From the IMG/VR virus record IMGVR_UViG_3300008266_000364, positions 1 through 27,816 of that record: a DNA stretch of 27,816 nucleotides; one strand, 5' to 3'. The DNA is from a virus. The notes under the pieces are model-generated. The model saw only the letters and a program-made list of their open reading frames with translations, made no database searches and was not told the DNA's origin. Shown here one piece after another: positions 23,201 through 27,816 of this stretch. Position numbers and translations under genes: made by a program. Within the stretch, counting starts at the first letter, position 1; each line of letters starts with the position of its first letter.

Positions 23201-26200
23201 ATAGGTTTGGAGCTAATTATTATACATTTGCTAATAGGGATAATTTCCGTGGTGTAGTAGTTACCCAAGGTAATGAAAAGCAACTTCTTGTTCCTGGACT
23301 TATGCAATGGCTTAAGGACAAGGGTTTGGCTAGTGCTCCTGTAGATCCTACTAAAACTATCGCAATGGTTGTAATGGGACTTGATCCTGTTACAAATGAA
23401 AGATATTTTGTAGGTGTAGATGGTAAGAAACTTGATAAGCCTACACTAGATACAATCATCTATCAGACATTCCCTGAAACTTTAACATGGTCTGGTGGAG
23501 ATTCAATGTTTAGAGACACTACAGATGAGGATACTAGAAAAGCCTTGACAAAAGATTTTATGGCTTGGAGAGAACAAACTCTTGCCAATCCTACAAACGA
23601 TCTGTATAAAATTAGTGCATCCTTTGGAAGTCCTCAACGTGTTGTAGCATCTTTGGATGAAAAAGGTAAACCTATATTCGATAGGACAGCTACAGTACCT
23701 GTTGAAGAATCTGGTCTTATATCTGAAACAGATTTGAGAACTAGGAGAGTGGTGGGTGTTCCCACAACAGATGGTGCTGTTGTATATGGATCTTCTACAT
23801 TTAACGATGTTAAAGGTGTTCCATTGTTATACACTAGCAATGGATTGGTTAGATTGAACAATAGAAATATTAGTAAGCCTGAAGCTGAGTTGATTTACAA
23901 TGCTATTGCAAAACTTGCTAGTAATCTATTTACAGATAAGAACCTGAAAAGTAATGAGTCTGTAATGCTTTACAACTGGTTGAAATCAGTTGTATATTGG
24001 GGTACACCAAAAGATCCTCAAGGAAACAGAAAACCTGCTGCTTTTAGTAGTGTGTTCTTTGATGAGGGTATGCTTATAATGGGTAAGGAAGAAAAGAAGT
24101 TTTCAATCAAACCTTCTGATCTCAAGAAAAACAAAGCTGCAATCATTGAGGAATTGCAGAAAATGTATAACAATGTCAATTCTACACTTGTAACTGGTGG
24201 TCAGAAAGGAGATTGGAACAAACCATATCAAGAAATCACAGCAATCACGCCTGAAGGAATTGAGACAAGAGAATGGAAGAACTATCAATCATTCCTCCTC
24301 TCTGCAAAGAATCCTGATGGCAGTGCAAGAAATGCAAAGACTATTCCTCTTACAACCAGGATTAGACCTTTGAAGAATGCTGAAGATACAAATAGAAAAG
24401 GAATCTATTTCACCCTTATAGATAAGAAGGGTAACACGTCACAGGAGGTTCCTCCTGTTCAACCACAAAAGAAGGTGGTTGTACCAGCCACAGAAACTGA
24501 GGCTAAGAAAACCCAGCCTGTAAAGAAGTTTGACCTCTCTGGAAAAGAGAATGTAATAAACACAAAACTTGGTGAATTTACATTTACAATAAACAAGGAG
24601 AAGTTTGAAGAAACAGATGGTAGGCAAGGAATACTGCTTCCTGATCCATCTACCGATCCTGCATATGAAACTATGCTAGAATCAGCAATTACAAAACTTG
24701 GTACAATTCCTAACTCAGGAATTACAGAAGACACTCCTTTTGATGATGCTACAGCAATTGCTGAGAACATGATTAGGAAAATTATTGGATCTGAGGTTAA
24801 GAAACAATTAGCTCCTGCTCCAGCAGCTGAGGTAGTGGTTGCAACAGCACCTGTTGTTCCTGCTCCAACAGCTCCTGTTTCTACAGATGTTAAAGCTGGC
24901 AAAGAAAAAGAAGTATTTTCAGAAACTGATAATAAAGGAAGAACTTATACTTATTATTCTAATACAACAGAAAAAGATGGCAGAATAAAAACTACATTTA
25001 CTTTTAACAGGTCAGATAAAGATGCTTCTCAAAGAAACAATGCTACGTCAGGTATTCCTGTAGAAAAAGCATTAGGAAATAAATATACTATTGATGAAGA
25101 ATCTTTACCTGAAGGATTAAAAGTAGTTGGAGTAGTAGAAATTAGAATAACTGAAAATGGTGCTGCTGCCATTGTGACTGTTGAATCAGAAGGACAAAGA
25201 TGGCAAGCCGAAGTTAAATTAAATACTAATACTACTTACAGTGCAGAACTAGCTGCTTTAGAAGGAGCTAAACCTGCTGAAGAAACTAAACCTGCTGTTT
25301 CTCGTAGTTTACAAGATAAAATTAATCAAAGAAAACAAGCTGGGTCTACTAAAAGAGGTAGTGACTTTAGATTGATGTTAGCTCAGGACATGAAAAAGTT
25401 CAAGCCTGAGAACTGGTCTAAGGTGGAAGCATTTCTGAAATCAGCCTATCCAAATATTCCTGTATACAGAGTTAAGAATTACATTTTAGCTGCTAATGGA
25501 AGAAGAGCACATGGTATGTTCCAAGATGGAGCTATCTACTTATCTGAAACTGCAGAAGTGGGTACAGTTTATCATGAGGTGTTCCATGCTATATGGCAAG
25601 CTCTTACAGATCCTGCTGAACGTGCTAATATTCGCAATGAGTTTATTAGCAGAGAAGGAACATTCTTTGATAGAACTAACTTAAAGAATGTTAAATACTC
25701 TGAAGCTACAGAGAAGCAAATGGAAGAAAAGCTTGCTGAAGAACTCAGAGACTATTTCCAGGAGGGTAAGATTCCACAAAAGCCTGCAAAGGTTAAACAA
25801 TCTTGGATAGCTAAACTGTTCTCTGATATAGCTAACTTCTTTAAGACATTCTTCACTGGAGAAAATGCTAAATCAAATACAGAGAAACTGTTTGAGAAAA
25901 TAGGATCTGGTTATTTCAAACAAGCCACTCCATATGATTCACCCCTATCATTTGCTAAAAAAGGATTTATAGACATAGAAGATGTTGTTGGTGGTGAATT
26001 GGCTGATTATAGTTTGGATGCATTTACAGGTGAGCAGGTGCATGATTTGATGCAACACATGACTTACATTGTTGTGAGAGATTTGTTTGTAGAGAACAAG
26101 GGACTATTTGAAATTGAAAAGATTACCAGAGAAGAAGAATACAAAAAGCTTCAGGATGAGCTGGGTGATTTGATGGCTGAGAACATTGTTGATGTTAACA

Positions 26201-27816
26201 AGATGGTTACTGAGGGAGAAGCTACAGCTGCTGAGGCTGATATGATGATTGATCATTACAACAATTTTTATGAGAACATCATAAATAATTGGGAATCACT
26301 TATTGAGAAGCACGAGGAATATCTCAAAACATACAACATTGAGTTTGATGATAATAATGAGATTGATTACAATAGCCTTGAAAAAGGAAAAGATGATGCT
26401 TATTCAGATTCTAGAAAGATAGATAACATGAGAAAAACCAACGCAGCTGTTAAACTGTTGTTGGCAAGTTTACCTGTTGTTAATGCTAATGGAAGTGAGA
26501 AACTTTCTTCTATTGGTGGATATACACTTCTTCCCATGAGTGAGATATTCATGGGAACAATAAACAATGTTCACACCTCTCGTAGCATGACAGAGATGTT
26601 GAATAGGGTTAAAGCTATGGCTGATGATGATCCTAAATACATCAAGCTATACAATCGTCTTTCTAAACTCAAGAACATTGATGAGCTTGATAATAAAGCA
26701 GACCTTCAGCTTCTCTCTGCATTCTGGAGATCATTCAAGAAACAATCTCCTACAGTTAAAACTGTTTATGTCCTAGACAATGGAGATATACAAGTAGGAG
26801 ATGCTAACTTCACCACAGCTGCTAGACAGGTAAGGGATGAGTTTATCAATAGCATTAAAGATAAGATTGCCAAGGGTAGCAAGTATTTCAAGAAAGCTGA
26901 GAATGGCAAATCCTATATTGGTAATTCAGAGGCTATAACAGATGAAAAACTTAAAAGCCTTGAAGCTCAGGTGAGCTTTATGAATGAATTGGGTATTGAG
27001 TTTGATCTAGATAGGCTTTCTAAAATGCCTGAAAAGACTTTGTTCTCTGCAGCTGTAAATGGTATTAGGACAAGTATTGCTGGTGCTAAGAGTGTTATTA
27101 GTATTGGTGGAAGAACATTAAGTATAGATGGTCGCTTGCGTGAACTTTCTGAGATTAAAGCTAAGATGGATAATCCTGAGTTCAGTAGTACATACTATAA
27201 TGTAAATGGTGAACTTACACAGACATTCATAGGAACCAATGCTGCTAGTGATTTGTACGATATGTTGTCCCAGATAGACAATTTAAGTGAGCTCTCTGGA
27301 ACTCAATATGAATATTTGCTTACAGATAGCTTTAAAAATAACTCTGTTCTTTTGTACAAGATGTTTGATAAAGAGTCTGGAAAACGTATAGAGGGTACAG
27401 AAGAACTTATGCAAACTGCATATGCTGATGGTACAGTGAACCAGAAAACTGGCAAGCAGAAAGAATCTTCAAAACTAAACTATAAAGAAAGGCTTCTGCA
27501 AGAACTCAACTTAAATATTGCAGGATACTATCTCAACCTTATTCCTGGTGATGCGGCTATTGAGCACATGATGTACATGGGCAATACAGTTGATAAGTCA
27601 GAGATATTAGGTAATTACAAACGTGCACAAACCATATTTAGAGGATATCTGGAGGATGAAATTTCTCTTGCCAAAGATAAGAATCGTTTTGTAGCCAAAG
27701 GTAAGAAAGCTGATGAATTACGTTTCTTCAAAGGAATCCTTGGAGAAAAACTTCAAGCTGATGTTCTATCGTTTGAAGGATCTACAGATGATTTGTACAA
27801 AGAATATGGTGATGAT
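20251..27816 (+). CDS. Giant virion protein with zincin-like metallopeptidase motif (3' end outside window)
   Basis: The frame is open from the TAATG overlap to the last base, giving 2522 residues with no stop. Residues 100-130 and 186-210 are rich in Gly, Ala and hydrophobic residues (TIGLVYGVGAAAFE, LGALGGGIAW) and could insert in a membrane. A Pro/Ala-rich linker spans about 1521-1544. A beta-rich module (about 1551-1665, TDNKGRTYTYYSN ... NEEDED turns) follows, and a second linker lies near 1670. Then comes YHEVFHAIW with HEVFH at 1775-1779, the zinc-binding HExxH of zincins. LAEELRDYF at 1828-1836 could supply a Glu ligand. The rest is mainly helical. In Crassvirales, giant proteins here include the virion RNA polymerase, some with a zincin domain, but I see no DxDxD-type polymerase motif, so that part would lie downstream or in another gene. 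Confidence 0.75.
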   Translation, partial: MPENKENFINRQGVALGLPVTPIVPFPQIATGERGGGAASISLNDYFTDQLNRAKPGGIEDIPLSSFYIGERYPETRPGTDYEEMAAQQQSAADRLANGTIKMFGTAASSLASGTIGLVYGVGAAAFEQRLASLIDNDVTRKMDELSRNLEDYLPNYYTKAEQDAEWYSTDNILTANFFSDKIIKNLGYSLGALGGGIAWSRLFKAIGLTNALVKAGAGLEAATAVEQTMTNVPKLEKFSAFESALNSAAQKYLKTPAARVLNNSDRILTSAMGTFGEASIEGLQNMNDFRTKAISEYVDTYGEKPTGEALERINETADKIGMYTWGFNSMLLTATNYVQLPKILGSSRRADKAMINEVGQEVVGGDFTKTIAKTKFGKLVDGARGIAPLFFSGTEAFEEGAQFAVQTGVNNYFKRGYENKESAKSFLSSISGVSNNIFGEGVEKALNTKEGLENILIGGFSGALQKGGVVGTYVDEETGKTKFGFGKSGTLGEQGVFGLGGERAKNTELAITALNKTKIANVLEDQAKYVGIALGSQDLRQQAIAINDKLSEKEYEADYTFSYLMPRIKYGKVQSVMNELDYYESQIMSENGFEELQDKGIVNQNESRQAFLARINTLRETAKSMDQMYSVIRDRYENVVDENNRKKYSDETLDKLVYASSKIRDYDNRIPNINQNLVESGIIAQSVLDDIIKNNEPSVEATKQVLDEINNLDTVADDKDALKKSLQDLIEVSLRRKLFINDYNGIIENPQQYEEVEKDIETEEPAIVKQTILPEGAKRKKTVEKEVEVGREYSLRSIAKVEGNKLRISPKLTVLSKTLGGEYEVKLPDGKVTFLKPEEFKAYELTEQEIDSKDFESIVDDAIDTVLRKKKYNKIAKPEGNKVAYVNSLDNPQLLADIEKEVNAKSEEFFGQIAEEERLAKDTALNTALNETSDTGVPTKDFDKGTFEPDSKKTNQEVVDSTTGPVEGYSQKEPLAEHHVRANRFGANYYTFANRDNFRGVVVTQGNEKQLLVPGLMQWLKDKGLASAPVDPTKTIAMVVMGLDPVTNERYFVGVDGKKLDKPTLDTIIYQTFPETLTWSGGDSMFRDTTDEDTRKALTKDFMAWREQTLANPTNDLYKISASFGSPQRVVASLDEKGKPIFDRTATVPVEESGLISETDLRTRRVVGVPTTDGAVVYGSSTFNDVKGVPLLYTSNGLVRLNNRNISKPEAELIYNAIAKLASNLFTDKNLKSNESVMLYNWLKSVVYWGTPKDPQGNRKPAAFSSVFFDEGMLIMGKEEKKFSIKPSDLKKNKAAIIEELQKMYNNVNSTLVTGGQKGDWNKPYQEITAITPEGIETREWKNYQSFLLSAKNPDGSARNAKTIPLTTRIRPLKNAEDTNRKGIYFTLIDKKGNTSQEVPPVQPQKKVVVPATETEAKKTQPVKKFDLSGKENVINTKLGEFTFTINKEKFEETDGRQGILLPDPSTDPAYETMLESAITKLGTIPNSGITEDTPFDDATAIAENMIRKIIGSEVKKQLAPAPAAEVVVATAPVVPAPTAPVSTDVKAGKEKEVFSETDNKGRTYTYYSNTTEKDGRIKTTFTFNRSDKDASQRNNATSGIPVEKALGNKYTIDEESLPEGLKVVGVVEIRITENGAAAIVTVESEGQRWQAEVKLNTNTTYSAELAALEGAKPAEETKPAVSRSLQDKINQRKQAGSTKRGSDFRLMLAQDMKKFKPENWSKVEAFLKSAYPNIPVYRVKNYILAANGRRAHGMFQDGAIYLSETAEVGTVYHEVFHAIWQALTDPAERANIRNEFISREGTFFDRTNLKNVKYSEATEKQMEEKLAEELRDYFQEGKIPQKPAKVKQSWIAKLFSDIANFFKTFFTGENAKSNTEKLFEKIGSGYFKQATPYDSPLSFAKKGFIDIEDVVGGELADYSLDAFTGEQVHDLMQHMTYIVVRDLFVENKGLFEIEKITREEEYKKLQDELGDLMAENIVDVNKMVTEGEATAAEADMMIDHYNNFYENIINNWESLIEKHEEYLKTYNIEFDDNNEIDYNSLEKGKDDAYSDSRKIDNMRKTNAAVKLLLASLPVVNANGSEKLSSIGGYTLLPMSEIFMGTINNVHTSRSMTEMLNRVKAMADDDPKYIKLYNRLSKLKNIDELDNKADLQLLSAFWRSFKKQSPTVKTVYVLDNGDIQVGDANFTTAARQVRDEFINSIKDKIAKGSKYFKKAENGKSYIGNSEAITDEKLKSLEAQVSFMNELGIEFDLDRLSKMPEKTLFSAAVNGIRTSIAGAKSVISIGGRTLSIDGRLRELSEIKAKMDNPEFSSTYYNVNGELTQTFIGTNAASDLYDMLSQIDNLSELSGTQYEYLLTDSFKNNSVLLYKMFDKESGKRIEGTEELMQTAYADGTVNQKTGKQKESSKLNYKERLLQELNLNIAGYYLNLIPGDAAIEHMMYMGNTVDKSEILGNYKRAQTIFRGYLEDEISLAKDKNRFVAKGKKADELRFFKGILGEKLQADVLSFEGSTDDLYKEYGDD

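Noticed and set aside
24459-24902. 147-codon frame on the minus strand
   Set aside because: It lies opposite the giant gene over a compositionally simple Pro/Ala region. The + strand frame is continuous and shows domain structure, so this is a shadow.
20251-27816. Virion RNA polymerase catalytic motif in the giant protein
   Set aside because: Reading the translation I found no DxDGD or similar Asp triad. EFDLDR and FDDNNEID lack the context. The polymerase may be downstream of the window.
1-27816. tRNA genes, insertion sequences, integrase or attachment sites
   Set aside because: I saw no cloverleaf-like sequence in the three gaps, no transposase or integrase motifs in the translations and no flanking target duplications.

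Overview
The window is AT-rich, and every credible gene lies on the + strand with almost no intergenic space. It reads as part of the virion-morphogenesis block of a tailed phage of Bacteroidetes, most likely a crAss-like phage (Crassvirales). Four things support this. Gene order and protein features fit the crAss-like block: a major-capsid-like protein, small structural proteins, fibre and collar proteins, ring/neck proteins with an IHF-like protein, a giant tail stabilisation ('muzzle') protein, two large cargo-type proteins, and a giant protein with a zincin motif. Translation starts follow A/T-rich leaders such as AAATAAATG rather than Shine-Dalgarno sites, as is usual in Bacteroidetes. 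There is no integrase, tRNA, transposase or host-like gene. The N-terminal segments of several proteins look familiar from crAss-like virion proteins. All family assignments come from reading the translations and from memory of the families; no database search was run.

Layout. (1) 1-924: C-terminal part of a probable major capsid protein, ending in a Thr-rich tail, three tandem stop codons and a hairpin. (2) 1015-3695: a conserved structural protein, a 47-residue zinc-ribbon-like protein, an 88-residue protein, a tail-collar/fibre protein and a Thr-rich fibre-like protein. This block closes with a strong intrinsic terminator at 3727-3755 followed by a 21-bp palindrome. (3) 3805-13477: a calcineurin-type metallophosphoesterase with an N-terminal helical segment, a ring/neck protein, an IHF-like protein, the ring 1/tail tubular protein, the 1561-residue muzzle protein, and two small proteins. 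The second of these two appears to carry the detached C-terminal domain of the muzzle. (4) 13477-27816: a 1277-residue probable cargo protein, a hairpin and promoter-like intergenic region, a 950-residue internal virion protein, and a reading frame of more than 2522 residues with an HEVFH zincin motif that runs off the window.

How the genes fit together. The capsid, ring and muzzle proteins would build the head and the short tail. The fibre and Thr-rich proteins would decorate the surface. The large proteins at the 3' end would be packaged and ejected with the DNA. In crAss-like phages a virion RNA polymerase is encoded in this last region, but its metal-binding DxDxD-type signature is not visible inside the window.

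The most unusual point is the muzzle locus (11640-13477). The protein I expect to be continuous seems to be broken into two genes, separated by Thr-rich tracts, repeated Cys-x-Leu-Glu-Gly units and a duplicated N-terminal module. Direct repeats there are in the same codon register and could fuse the genes in frame. Of fifteen genes, thirteen use TAA or are open at the window end and two use TGA; none ends in TAG.
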